52,726 nucleotides of DNA, from assembly GCF_018413525.1 (NCBI RefSeq), contig NZ_JAHCDD010000038.1:1-52726 (forward strand), written 5' to 3'. The notes under the pieces are model-generated. The model saw only the letters and a program-made list of their open reading frames with translations, had not been told where the DNA came from and ran no database searches. Below are positions 8,012 through 15,581 of the stretch, in pieces. The DNA is from Acidovorax sp. CCYZU-2555 (lineage in GTDB: Bacteria; Pseudomonadota; Gammaproteobacteria; Burkholderiales; Burkholderiaceae_C). The translations under genes and the position numbers were made by a program. Position 1 is the stretch's first letter. Each line of letters begins with the position of its first letter.

Positions 8012-8561
8012 GGGAAGACTCCTGGGCGTTGGCGGGCACATCGAAGATCAGGCAGGTCGTGGTCGCATGCGCGTAGAGCTTGCCGTCGGGGCCCACGATG
8101 CGGCCTTCGGCGGTCGCGACCTGGCGGCCCTGGTGTATCACCTTGCCTTCGGCGCGCACCAGCGGCACGCGGTCGCTCAGGGCGCGCACCATGTTGACCT
8201 TGAGTTCGAGCGTGGTGAAGCCCTTGCCCGCGGGCAGCAGCGTGTGCACGGCGCAGCCCACGGCGGAGTCGAGCAGCGTGGCGAACCAGCCGCCATGCAC
8301 GCTGCCCAGCGGGTTGTAATGCTTGCGCTGCGGCCGGCCCTGGAAGACCGCGACGCCGGGCTCCATGTGGATGGGAATGAAATCGAGCGTGAGGCCTATG
8401 GGCGCGGGCGGGATCTCGCCCGCGAAGATCGCCGCGAACAGCTCCATGCCCGTGAAGCCGGCCAGCGACGCGGGCGGGCTGGCGTCGACGTTCAGGCGCG
8501 AACGCACTTCGATTTCCTGCGCGGTCCAGCGCGCAACAACGGGGTCCATTACCATCTCCAT
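7998..8561 (-). CDS. PaaI-type hotdog thioesterase
   Basis: 187 residues from ATG 8561 (a GTG one codon earlier at 8564 is also possible; AGGAG lies 6 nt before the ATG). The PaaI signature NPLGSVHGGWFATLLDSAVGCAVHT is clear: the HGG loop and the Asp at the start of the long hotdog helix are the usual catalytic region. These enzymes hydrolyse acyl-CoA thioesters, often aromatic. The gene is first in a two-gene unit with the MaoC-like gene and is divergent from a MarR regulator; paired TTGTA/TACAA palindromes lie between them. Confidence 0.88.
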   Translation of the reverse strand: MEMVMDPVVARWTAQEIEVRSRLNVDASPPASLAGFTGMELFAAIFAGEIPPAPIGLTLDFIPIHMEPGVAVFQGRPQRKHYNPLGSVHGGWFATLLDSAVGCAVHTLLPAGKGFTTLELKVNMVRALSDRVPLVRAEGKVIHQGRQVATAEGRIVGPDGKLYAHATTTCLIFDVPANAQESSHVRQ

Positions 8562-8582
8562 CACATGCTCCTTGTCAGATTA

Positions 8583-8609
8583 TTGTATATACAACCATTG
8601 CAAGTACAA
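8583..8609. promoter_or_regulatory. Paired palindromes, candidate MarR operators
   Basis: TTGTATATACAA (8583-8594) is a perfect 12-bp palindrome and TTGCAAGTACAA (8598-8609) a degenerate copy, with start positions 15 bp apart. Both lie in the 56-bp space between the divergent thioesterase and MarR genes, 9 bp before the MarR start codon. MarR dimers typically bind palindromes of this size. Assignment to the adjacent protein is inferred from position. Confidence 0.65.
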
Positions 8610-8617
8610 TATAGCAG

Positions 8618-9064
8618 ATGAACACTTACAACCCACCCCAAGGTTGCACGAATCTGAAGCTGCGCCAGCTGACCCGGCTGGTGACGCGCCACTACGACCA
8701 CTACACCGCAGCGGCCGGGCTCAAGACCACGCAGTACTCGCTGCTGTCCCATGTGGAAAAGTTCGGCCCCATACGCCCCAGCGATCTGGCCAAGCGCATG
8801 CAGATGGACGCCTCGACGCTCACGCGCAACATGCAGCCGCTGGTCGCCCAGGGCTGGCTGCGCATCGGTGCCGGCGAAGATGCGCGCAGCCGTCTGGTGG
8901 AAATCACCGACGACGGACGCGCCAAGCGCATAGAAGGCCAGCGCGCCTGGAAGAAGGCCCAGCTGGCGCTCAATGAACGCCTGGGCGTGGAGCGCGTCGC
9001 CGCGCTGCATGAACTGCTGGACGCCAGCGTCGCGTGTTTCGACGACGACGCCGCCGCGGAGTAA
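8618..9064 (+). CDS. MarR-family transcriptional regulator
   Basis: 148 residues, normal for the family. The winged helix is visible as IRPSDLAKRMQMDASTLTRNMQPLVAQGWL (recognition region) followed by the DARSRLVEITDDGRAK wing, flanked by helices that form the dimer interface. MarR proteins usually repress their own and neighbouring genes and release DNA on binding phenolic or other small ligands. It sits between the divergent thioesterase/MaoC pair and a downstream Old Yellow Enzyme, so it probably controls both. Confidence 0.9.
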   Translation: MNTYNPPQGCTNLKLRQLTRLVTRHYDHYTAAAGLKTTQYSLLSHVEKFGPIRPSDLAKRMQMDASTLTRNMQPLVAQGWLRIGAGEDARSRLVEITDDGRAKRIEGQRAWKKAQLALNERLGVERVAALHELLDASVACFDDDAAAE

Positions 9065-9143
9065 AGCCCGCGAATCATTTTCTCCGGCGCCGGCCCGGGC
9101 CGCGCGCCGCGTTCTTGCCCGTTACCCAACCCCAGGAAAAGCC

Positions 9144-10238
9144 ATGACCGACAGCCGTTTGTTCCAGCCCTATTCCCTCGGCGCCCTGACGCTCGCCAAC
9201 CGCATCGTGCTCGCGCCGCTGACGCGCAACCGCGCCGAAGCGGGCTTTGTTCCCGGCGATCTGGCGGCCACTTACTACAGCCAGCGCGCATCCGCGGGCC
9301 TGCAGATTTCCGAAGCCGCGCAGATTTCGCAGCAGGGCCAGGGCTACCAGGACACGCCCGGCATCTACACGCCCGCGCAGATCGCGGGCTGGCGCAAGGT
9401 GACCGATGCGGTGCACGCCAAGGGCGGCCATATCTTCCTGCAGCTGTGGCATGTGGGGCGCATTTCGCATGTCGACCTGCAGGCCGGCGGCGCCGCGCCC
9501 GTGGCCCCCTCGGCGATTCGCGCCAAGGGCAAGACTTTCGTCAACAACCGCTTCGAGGAAGTCTCCGAGCCGCGCGCACTCGAACTCAATGAGCTGCCGG
9601 GCATCGTCAACGACTTCCGCCATGCCGCGGCCAATGCGATCGCCGCGGGCTTCGACGGCGTGGAGATTCATGCCGCCAACGGCTATCTGCTCGACCAGTT
9701 CGCCAAGGACGGCGCCAACCAGCGCACCGACGCCTATGGCGGCTCGATCGAGAACCGCGCGCGCCTGATGCTCGAAGTCGCGGCAGCCGTGGTCGGTGAA
9801 ATCGGCGCCAAGCGCACGGGCATTCGCATCTCGCCGGTCTCGCCCGCCAACGGCATCACGGGCAGCGACGCCCAGGCGCAGTTCGACTACATCGTCGACG
9901 GCCTCGACGCGCTGAATCTGGTCTATCTGCATGTGGTCGAAGGCGCGACCGGCGGGCCGCGCGATGTCGCGCCGTTCGACTACGCAAGCCTGCGCAAGCG
10001 CTTTCGCAACACCTACATCGCCAACAACGGCTATGACCGCGAACTCGCTTCGGCACGTCTGGCCGAAGACAAGGCCGACCTGTTCGCGTTCGGCCGGCCG
10101 TTCATCGCCAACCCCGATCTGGTCGAACGGCTGAAGACCGACGCACCGCTCGCGGCGCTCGATCCCAAGACGCTGTACGGCGGCGGCGCGGCCGGCTACA
10201 CCGACTACCCGGCACTGGCCGAAACCAGCGCCGCGTAA
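9144..10238 (+). CDS. Old Yellow Enzyme-family FMN ene-reductase (NemA-like)
   Basis: 364 residues, typical of class I OYE enzymes. The ATG at 9144 follows AGGAAA, and the protein opens with the standard SRLFQPYSLGALTLANRIVLAPLTRNRA. FMN and substrate elements are visible: QLWHVGRISH, EIHAANGYLLDQF with the His/Asn substrate pair, the DAYGGSIENRARL segment, and FAFGRPFIANPDL. These enzymes use NAD(P)H to reduce activated C=C bonds, nitro groups or nitrate esters. It lies 79 bp after marR, so it is probably under the same control and handles electrophiles such as maleimides, enones or nitro-compounds. Confidence 0.93.
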   Translation: MTDSRLFQPYSLGALTLANRIVLAPLTRNRAEAGFVPGDLAATYYSQRASAGLQISEAAQISQQGQGYQDTPGIYTPAQIAGWRKVTDAVHAKGGHIFLQLWHVGRISHVDLQAGGAAPVAPSAIRAKGKTFVNNRFEEVSEPRALELNELPGIVNDFRHAAANAIAAGFDGVEIHAANGYLLDQFAKDGANQRTDAYGGSIENRARLMLEVAAAVVGEIGAKRTGIRISPVSPANGITGSDAQAQFDYIVDGLDALNLVYLHVVEGATGGPRDVAPFDYASLRKRFRNTYIANNGYDRELASARLAEDKADLFAFGRPFIANPDLVERLKTDAPLAALDPKTLYGGGAAGYTDYPALAETSAA

Positions 10239-10263
10239 GCCGTGCAGGCCGCGTCTTCCCGGC

Positions 10264-11256
10264 TCAATAGGCCTTGAAGTTCGCGGCCACGCGCTGGTTC
10301 AGGTACTCGCCCGCGGCAATCGGCGGGTACTTGCGGCCCGGACCTTCGATGATCGCATCGCGGTTGGCCTGGGCGAAGAACGCCATGCTGTAGCGCGGGC
10401 CCATGTACTCGCCGGGCAGCGGGTTCTTGACGCGGTGGAAGTTCGACGGCAGTTGGTCGTCGCTCCAGCGCATCAGCATGTCGCCGATATTGCAGGTGAT
10501 CGCCTTTTCATCGGGCTCCACCGACGTCCATTCCTGGCTGTCCATTTCCTTGCCCGGGCAAACCTGCAGCCCGCCCTGGCCCTGGCGCTGGAACAGCAGG
10601 CTCAGGCAGTCGAAGTCGGTGTGCGCACCCGCGCGCCACAGGCCCAGATTGGCTTGCTGCTCGGGCGGCGTCGCGAAGTAATGCAGCAGACGCAAGGTGC
10701 TCTGGTAGCTACCCTGGGCGGGGTCGTGGGCGCGCAGGAAGAAGCCGTCGTCGAAGCCCAGCTTCCACGCAAAGCACGACAGCACCTGCATCGCCACCTG
10801 CCAGCATTGGCCTTCGAAGGCCAGCATCGTCGCCTGGAAGCCCGCGAGCTCCTCTTCGCTGGGCCACAGGTTTTCCATGTGCGGGCGCGTGATCTGGTAC
10901 GACTCCTTCTGGTCGGGCGTTCCCGTCGAAGGGCGCACCTGGGCGCGGCTTTCCCAGCCGACGTTGAGCGCTTTCTTCAACGGGTATTGGGCCTTGACGG
11001 CGTCGGGCAGCGCGAAGAAGCGCTCGGTCATGGCGAATGCGCGGTGCACGTCGTCGAGCGCGATGCCGTGGTTCACGACCTGGAAGAAGCCGACATCGAC
11101 GGCCGCGTCCCAGAGCTGTTCGGCGATTTCGACCTTGCGCGCGGCGAAGTCGGAAAGATCGATGCGGCGGATTTCGCGGCGGCTGCTTTCCGAGCCCAGC
11201 GCGCCCATGCGCGTTTCTTTCTGCAGTTCGGTCAGGTCGTAGGTGGCGGTAGTCAT
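10264..11256 (-). CDS. 2-oxoglutarate/Fe(II) dioxygenase, isopenicillin-N-synthase type
   Basis: 330 residues from ATG 11256 (preceded by GGAG). The N-terminal DIOX_N domain (RRIDLSDFAARKVEIAEQLW, FFQVVNHGI) is followed by the double-stranded beta-helix with Fe ligands H212, D214 and H274 (AHTDFD; NFHRVKN) and the 2-oxoglutarate-binding R288 in RYS. The family oxidises small molecules using O2, Fe(II) and 2-oxoglutarate; fungal thymine-7-hydroxylase belongs to this architecture. The gene faces away from a CDA-type deaminase and RutR-like regulator gene across a 268-bp gap, which makes a nucleobase-like substrate plausible but unproven. Confidence 0.88.
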   Translation of the reverse strand: MTTATYDLTELQKETRMGALGSESSRREIRRIDLSDFAARKVEIAEQLWDAAVDVGFFQVVNHGIALDDVHRAFAMTERFFALPDAVKAQYPLKKALNVGWESRAQVRPSTGTPDQKESYQITRPHMENLWPSEEELAGFQATMLAFEGQCWQVAMQVLSCFAWKLGFDDGFFLRAHDPAQGSYQSTLRLLHYFATPPEQQANLGLWRAGAHTDFDCLSLLFQRQGQGGLQVCPGKEMDSQEWTSVEPDEKAITCNIGDMLMRWSDDQLPSNFHRVKNPLPGEYMGPRYSMAFFAQANRDAIIEGPGRKYPPIAAGEYLNQRVAANFKAY

Positions 11257-11524
11257 GCGGTTCTCCAGAAGGTGGCGTGAAACAAAAGTCTTCCCACTCC
11301 AGGCTTGAGCAATCCGGTCGTTCGCAGGCGCGGTCCGGCCGTTCCTGAAACCTGGGCATGCGGGCTTCAAGAGCAATTTCCGGCTGGCCAGGTCGCAAGG
11401 ACTGCACAGTGAACGCTTCTACTCCTGGCACAAACCAAGCAAGAACGGTGCCCGCCTGGCATGCAAAGTGCATGGCGCAGACCGTCGCAGCGACCCCCTG
11501 CTTTTCCCCCTCCCGGAGACCGCC

Positions 11525-12052
11525 ATGCCCGCCCTGATGTTTGCCACCCCCGATTTTCTTGACGACCCCACGCCCCTAGGCGATACCGACGGCCGCTATC
11601 TGCGCCAGGCGATTGCGCTGTCGAACACGGCGCGCGCGCGCGGCAACCGGCCGTTCGGCGCGGTGGTCGTCGATGCCGAAGGAAAGCTGCTCGCCGAGGC
11701 TTATTGCAACACCACCGAAACCGGCGACTGCACGGGCCATGCCGAAACCAATGCCGTGCGCCAACTGAGCCCGCGCGTGGCGCGCGAAGTGCTGGCCCAG
11801 GCCACGCTGTATTCGTCGGCCGAGCCCTGCGTGATGTGCGCGGGCGCGATCTTCTGGTCGGGCATAGGCCGCGTGGTGTTCGGCATCGATGCCCAGCGCC
11901 TGCGCGTGTTTCGCGGCGAGCATGCCGATCAGCGCGACGCCGAACTGTCGTGCCGCGATGTGTTCGCGGCCTCGCCGCACGAGATCGAATGCATAGGCCC
12001 GACCATGATCGACGAGGCCAGCCTTCCCCATGTCGGCTTCTGGAAAGCCTGA
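11525..12052 (+). CDS. CDA-fold nucleobase/nucleoside deaminase (GuaD/TadA-like)
   Basis: 175 residues from ATG 11525 with GGAG upstream. The zinc site is intact: H72-A-E74 (GHAETNA) with the proton-shuttling Glu, and C102-x-x-C105 (AEPCVMCAGA). N-terminal NRPFGAVVVD is typical. Relatives deaminate guanine, cytosine or related bases; this short form is closest to guanine-deaminase-like enzymes of the cytidine deaminase superfamily. The stop overlaps the start of the TetR regulator gene (TGATG), so the enzyme and regulator are co-translated, which supports a role in the same pathway. Confidence 0.85.
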   Translation: MPALMFATPDFLDDPTPLGDTDGRYLRQAIALSNTARARGNRPFGAVVVDAEGKLLAEAYCNTTETGDCTGHAETNAVRQLSPRVAREVLAQATLYSSAEPCVMCAGAIFWSGIGRVVFGIDAQRLRVFRGEHADQRDAELSCRDVFAASPHEIECIGPTMIDEASLPHVGFWKA

Positions 12053-12750
12053 TGCAGGCAGAATCGGCGGCGTCGCTTTCCATTGTCCCGCCCATGACCG
12101 AACCCGAAGACCACGCCCCGTCCGCCGCCCTCACCAGCCGCGCCAAACAGGGGCGTGAACGCATCATGGGCGCGATACGCGACGCCGCGATCGCCGAGTT
12201 CAGCCGCCACGGCTTCAAGGGCGCGTCGACCAAGGCGATCGCCGAGCGCGCGGGTCTGACCAAGCCCCAGCTGCACTATTACATCAGCAGCAAGGAAGAG
12301 CTCTACGAGGAGCTGCTGTACTCGGTGCTCAACGGCTGGTCCAGCGCCTTCGTGTTCGATGTCGACAGCGACGACCCCAGGACCGTGCTCGGCGGCTATG
12401 TGCGCAAGAAGCTCGACTACGCGCTCGACAACCCGGGGCTGTCGCGCATCTTCACCACCGAAGTGCTGGGCGGTGGACGCAACCTGGGCAGGTACTGGCC
12501 CGTGGCCGTGAAGTCGACGCAGCAGAAGGTCGACCTGATCAACCGCTGGATCGCCGAGGGCCGGATGCGCGCGCTCAATCCCACGGTGCTGCTGATGCAG
12601 ATCTGGGGCATGACCCAGCACTACGCCGACTACGGCGTGCAGGTGCACATCATGCTGGGCCTGGCGCCCGATGAAGCCATGGACCGCGAACCCATCATGC
12701 GCGAGCTCACCACTTTTGTGCTGCTGGGCTGCGGGCTCGCACCAGAATAA
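12052..12750 (+). CDS. TetR-family regulator, RutR-like
   Basis: 232 residues if translation starts at the ATG overlapping the deaminase stop; an internal ATG at 12094 would give 218. The HTH is clear (FSRHGFKGASTKAIAERAGLTKPQLHYYISSKEELYEELL). The C-terminal half carries MQIWGMTQHYADYGVQVHIMLG, close to the RutR/YcdC ligand domain where WxxTQHYADF is characteristic. E. coli RutR senses uracil and controls pyrimidine use. A near-perfect TTGACC-type palindrome lies 86 bp downstream of this gene in front of the ferredoxin. The ligand is inferred to be a pyrimidine or related ring. Confidence 0.85.
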   Translation: MQAESAASLSIVPPMTEPEDHAPSAALTSRAKQGRERIMGAIRDAAIAEFSRHGFKGASTKAIAERAGLTKPQLHYYISSKEELYEELLYSVLNGWSSAFVFDVDSDDPRTVLGGYVRKKLDYALDNPGLSRIFTTEVLGGGRNLGRYWPVAVKSTQQKVDLINRWIAEGRMRALNPTVLLMQIWGMTQHYADYGVQVHIMLGLAPDEAMDREPIMRELTTFVLLGCGLAPE

Positions 12751-12835
12751 GCACGGCCTGCGCCTTCGCGCGCACCAGGGCGGCGCCGCCGACCCGCTCC
12801 GAGACGGGAGCAGGCTGGCACAGCATTTGCAATAG

Positions 12836-12866
12836 TTTGACCGATCGATCAAATCAAATGGTCAAA
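12836..12866 (+). promoter_or_regulatory. RutR-type operator before the ferredoxin gene
   Basis: TTGACCGATCGATCAA at 12837-12852 is a 16-bp palindrome with one mismatch and resembles the E. coli RutR box TTGACCA-nn-TGGTCAA. A second half-site GGTCAAA (12860-12866) is a perfect inverted partner of TTTGACC (12836-12842) and ends one base before the ATG at 12868. This suggests tandem or overlapping operator sites that would block the long operon starting with the ferredoxin gene. Binding by the adjacent TetR protein is inferred. Confidence 0.65.
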
Positions 12867-12867
12867 C

Positions 12868-13170
12868 ATGCAACTCACCGCCCCCACCGCCTCTTCCTCC
12901 GCCACCGAACACGCTTTTGAACTGGTGCTGGCGCGCAGCCAGATGCGCCTGCCCGTGGAGCCCGGCGAAAGCATCGCCGACGTGCTGCAGCTCGCCGGCA
13001 TCGCGATCGACACGCTGTGCGAGCAAGGCGTGTGCGGCACCTGCGTCACGCGCTGGCTAGCCGGCGCGCCCGAACACCGCGACAGCTGCCTGAGCGCCGA
13101 AGAGCAGCGCACCCATGTCGCGGTCTGCTGCGCGCGCAGCCACGGCCCCAGCCTCACGCTCGATCTCTGA
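12868..13170 (+). CDS. Stand-alone plant-type [2Fe-2S] ferredoxin
   Basis: 100 residues with the cluster motif C51-x4-C56-x2-C59 (CEQGVCGTC) and the distal Cys in VAVCCARS at 87/88. It matches the C-terminal ferredoxin domain of phthalate-dioxygenase-reductase or vanillate-demethylase reductase type proteins (ending LTLDL), but the FMN and NAD domains normally fused before it are missing. An electron carrier to an oxygenase is expected, yet no Rieske or P450 oxygenase lies in this cluster. The flavodoxin-fold oxidoreductase 9 bp downstream is the obvious partner candidate. It is the first gene after the RutR-type operator. Confidence 0.88.
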   Translation: MQLTAPTASSSATEHAFELVLARSQMRLPVEPGESIADVLQLAGIAIDTLCEQGVCGTCVTRWLAGAPEHRDSCLSAEEQRTHVAVCCARSHGPSLTLDL

Positions 13171-13179
13171 GGGACTGCC

Positions 13180-13767
13180 ATGCGCGTTCTTGTGATCTAT
13201 TGCCACCCGGTCGAGACCAGCTACCACGCGGCGCTGCACACCGAAGTCGTTCTCAACCTGCGCAGCGCGGGCCACGAAGTCGATGACTGCGATCTGTACG
13301 CCGAAGACTTCAACCCGGTGCTCAGCCGCGAGGAGCGCCTGGGCTACCACGAGGTGCCGAGCAACCGCCTGCCGGTGCAAGGCTATGTGGACCGGCTGCT
13401 GCGCGCCGAGGCCGTGGTGTTCTGCTTTCCCACCTGGTGCTTCGGCATGCCGGCGATGCTCAAGGGCTTCTTCGACCGCGTGCTGATGCCCGGCGTGGCC
13501 TTCGACATCAGCGACCCGCACAACGTCAAGCCCGCGCTGACCCACATCAAGCGCATTTCGGCCGTCGTGACCTACGGCCGGCCGCGCTGGACCGCTCTGC
13601 TGATGGGCGATCCGCCGCGCAAATCGGTGACGCGTTATCTGCGCCTGCTCACGGGCGGCAAGGCGCGCGTCGACTACCACGCCTACTACCACATGAACGT
13701 CGCCACGCCGCAGCGCCTCACGGCCTTCAAGGCGCGCGTGGGCGAGGCCATGGCGCGCTTTGCCTGA
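13180..13767 (+). CDS. NAD(P)H oxidoreductase, flavodoxin-2 fold (KefF/MdaB/NQO-like)
   Basis: 195 residues. The N-terminus MRVLVIYCHPVETSYHAAL is the flavodoxin_2 signature (beta strand, then the flavin phosphate loop), followed by AVVFCFPTWCFGMPAMLKGFFDRVLMPG, the conserved flavin and active-site segment of NQO-like enzymes. Such proteins pass two electrons from NAD(P)H to quinones or other acceptors through FAD or FMN. It is placed between the orphan ferredoxin (9-bp gap) and the CodA-like hydrolase (10-bp gap), so it may reduce the ferredoxin or the pathway substrate. Confidence 0.85.
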   Translation: MRVLVIYCHPVETSYHAALHTEVVLNLRSAGHEVDDCDLYAEDFNPVLSREERLGYHEVPSNRLPVQGYVDRLLRAEAVVFCFPTWCFGMPAMLKGFFDRVLMPGVAFDISDPHNVKPALTHIKRISAVVTYGRPRWTALLMGDPPRKSVTRYLRLLTGGKARVDYHAYYHMNVATPQRLTAFKARVGEAMARFA

Positions 13768-13777
13768 AGGATTCGAC

Positions 13778-15100
13778 ATGCACGCTCCCCACGCTCCCGA
13801 ACATCTGCTGGCCGCGCGCCTGCCGCGCTGGCTGCTGCCTGATCAATGGCCCCACCATGGCGGCCAGCCCGCGCTCGCCGATCTGCACCTGGCCCAGGGC
13901 CGGGTGCTGGGCATGGCGCCGCACGACAGCGCGTTCACGCCGCCCGCGGGCACGGCCTGGAACCTCGCGGGCGCGCTGGTGCTGCCCGGCCTGGTCGACG
14001 CCCACACGCATCTCGACAAGGCCTTCACGCTGCCGCGCATGGGCACGGTGAAGCCCGGCCTGCTGGGCGCGATCGACGCGATGATGGTCGACCGCCAAAG
14101 CTGGACCGAAGCCGATGTGCGGGCGCGCGCCGGCCGCGCGCTGCAATGGGCCTGCGAGGCCGGCACGGTGCATCTGCGCACGCATTGCGACTGGTGGGAG
14201 CCCCAAGCCCAGCCGCTGGCCTGGAACGTGCTGCGCGAACTCGCGCAGGAGTGGGCCGGCCGCCTCACGCTGGAACGCGTGGCGCTGATTCCGCTGCACC
14301 TGTACGCCGAGCGCGAAACCGCGCTGCGCCTGGCGCGCACCGTGGCGGCGAGCGGCCCGGGCGCATTGCTGGGCGGCTTCGTGCACTCGACCAACTGGAA
14401 CCCGCAGGCGCTGCGCAATCTGTTCGAAGCCGCGCAGCTGCATGGACTGAATGTCGATCTGCATGTCGACGAGGAACTGCACCCGGGCGCCCAAGGCCTG
14501 GCGACCACGGCCGCGCTGCTGCAGGAACTGTCTTTCGAGGGCCATGTGGTCTGCGGCCACACCTGCGCGCTGGCCGCGCAGGACGAGGCCACGGCGCTGG
14601 CCACGCTCGACGCCGTCGCGCAAGCCCCGATCACGCTGGTCACGCTGCCCATCACCAACCTGCTGCTGCAGGACGCAGTGACCGGGCGCACGCCGCGCCA
14701 GCGCGGGCTCACCCTGGTCAAGGAAGCGCATGCGCGCGGCATTCCGGTGCTGGTGGCCAGCGACAACGTGCAGGACCCGTTCTGCCCCGTGGGCAGTTTC
14801 GATCCGCTCGAAGCCCTGGCCACGGGCGTGCTCGCCGCGCAGCTCGATGCGCCGTTCGACCGCTGGTCCGAAGCGCTGTGCCGCGCCGACTGGCTGGGCC
14901 GCGGGCCGCGCGCACTGCCGCTGCAGCCCGGCAGCAGCGCCGATCTGATCGTCTTCCACCAGGCCGACGGCTGGGGCTTTCCCTCGCGCACGCAGTCGCG
15001 CCTGGTGCTGCGCCAGGGCCGGGTCGCGAGCGGCCAGGCGAATGCCGCCTGGCTCACTTCGTCTTCTTCCATTTCCACCCTCGCAAGGAGCCTCGCATGA
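13778..15100 (+). CDS. CodA-like amidohydrolase (cytosine-deaminase family)
   Basis: 440 residues from ATG 13778 with AAGG upstream. The metal-site motifs match the CodA/amidohydrolase pattern: HTHLDKAF (HxH in beta strand 1), HVDEELHPG (His plus the catalytic Glu), CGHTCALA, and ASDNVQDPFCPVG with the final Asp. CodA deaminates cytosine, isocytosine, creatinine or pterin-like rings; side branches hydrolyse other cyclic amidines. The C-terminus has a low-complexity Ser-rich tail. Its stop overlaps the next start (ATGA), so it is translationally coupled to the Rid-family gene. Confidence 0.88.
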   Translation: MHAPHAPEHLLAARLPRWLLPDQWPHHGGQPALADLHLAQGRVLGMAPHDSAFTPPAGTAWNLAGALVLPGLVDAHTHLDKAFTLPRMGTVKPGLLGAIDAMMVDRQSWTEADVRARAGRALQWACEAGTVHLRTHCDWWEPQAQPLAWNVLRELAQEWAGRLTLERVALIPLHLYAERETALRLARTVAASGPGALLGGFVHSTNWNPQALRNLFEAAQLHGLNVDLHVDEELHPGAQGLATTAALLQELSFEGHVVCGHTCALAAQDEATALATLDAVAQAPITLVTLPITNLLLQDAVTGRTPRQRGLTLVKEAHARGIPVLVASDNVQDPFCPVGSFDPLEALATGVLAAQLDAPFDRWSEALCRADWLGRGPRALPLQPGSSADLIVFHQADGWGFPSRTQSRLVLRQGRVASGQANAAWLTSSSSISTLARSLA

Positions 15101-15558
15101 GCGCCACCCCACCCGGAATTGCCCAACCCCTGGCGCGCTACGCCGCCTGGCGGCGCGCGGGCGACATGGTGTTTCTCTCCGGAGTCATCGCCGTCGATCC
15201 CGCGGCCGGCCGCATCGTGCGCGGCTACGCCGACATTCCCGATGCCGCGGCGACGCTGATCGGCCGCACGGGCGAGTTCAGCAGCGACATCAAGGAAGGC
15301 CCGATCCTGGCGCAGAGCTGGTATGTGCTCGACGCCATACGCCAGACCATCGAGGCCGCGGGCGGACAGATGTCGGACGTGATCAAGCTGGTGCAGTACT
15401 TCAGGAACCTGGACCACTTTCCGCAGTACAGCCGCGTGCGCAAGCTGTTCTTCCCGGGCGAGCCGCCGGCCTCCACGGTGGTCGAAGTCAGCGCCATGCT
15501 GCCCACGCCCGAAATCCTGATCGAAGTCGAAGCCACGGCCTGGCTGCCCCAGCGCTGA
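15097..15558 (+). CDS. Rid-family protein lacking the catalytic arginine
   Basis: 153 residues with the YjgF/RidA fold: AGDMVFLSGVIAVD, VLDAIRQTIEAAGGQMSDVIKLVQYFRN and the C-terminal ILIEVEATAWLP. In RidA and RutC the C-terminal strand carries an Arg (R105 in E. coli RidA, in PARSCVEV) needed for imine or enamine hydrolysis. Here the aligned segment is PPASTVVEV and the Arg is replaced, as in the non-archetypal Rid subgroups. It overlaps the CodA-like gene by 4 bp, which argues for a role in the same pathway, perhaps on a carbamate-like or peracid-like intermediate as once proposed for RutC. Confidence 0.85.
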   Translation: MSATPPGIAQPLARYAAWRRAGDMVFLSGVIAVDPAAGRIVRGYADIPDAAATLIGRTGEFSSDIKEGPILAQSWYVLDAIRQTIEAAGGQMSDVIKLVQYFRNLDHFPQYSRVRKLFFPGEPPASTVVEVSAMLPTPEILIEVEATAWLPQR

Positions 15559-15581
15559 ACCCCCAACGAAAGACCCATCCC

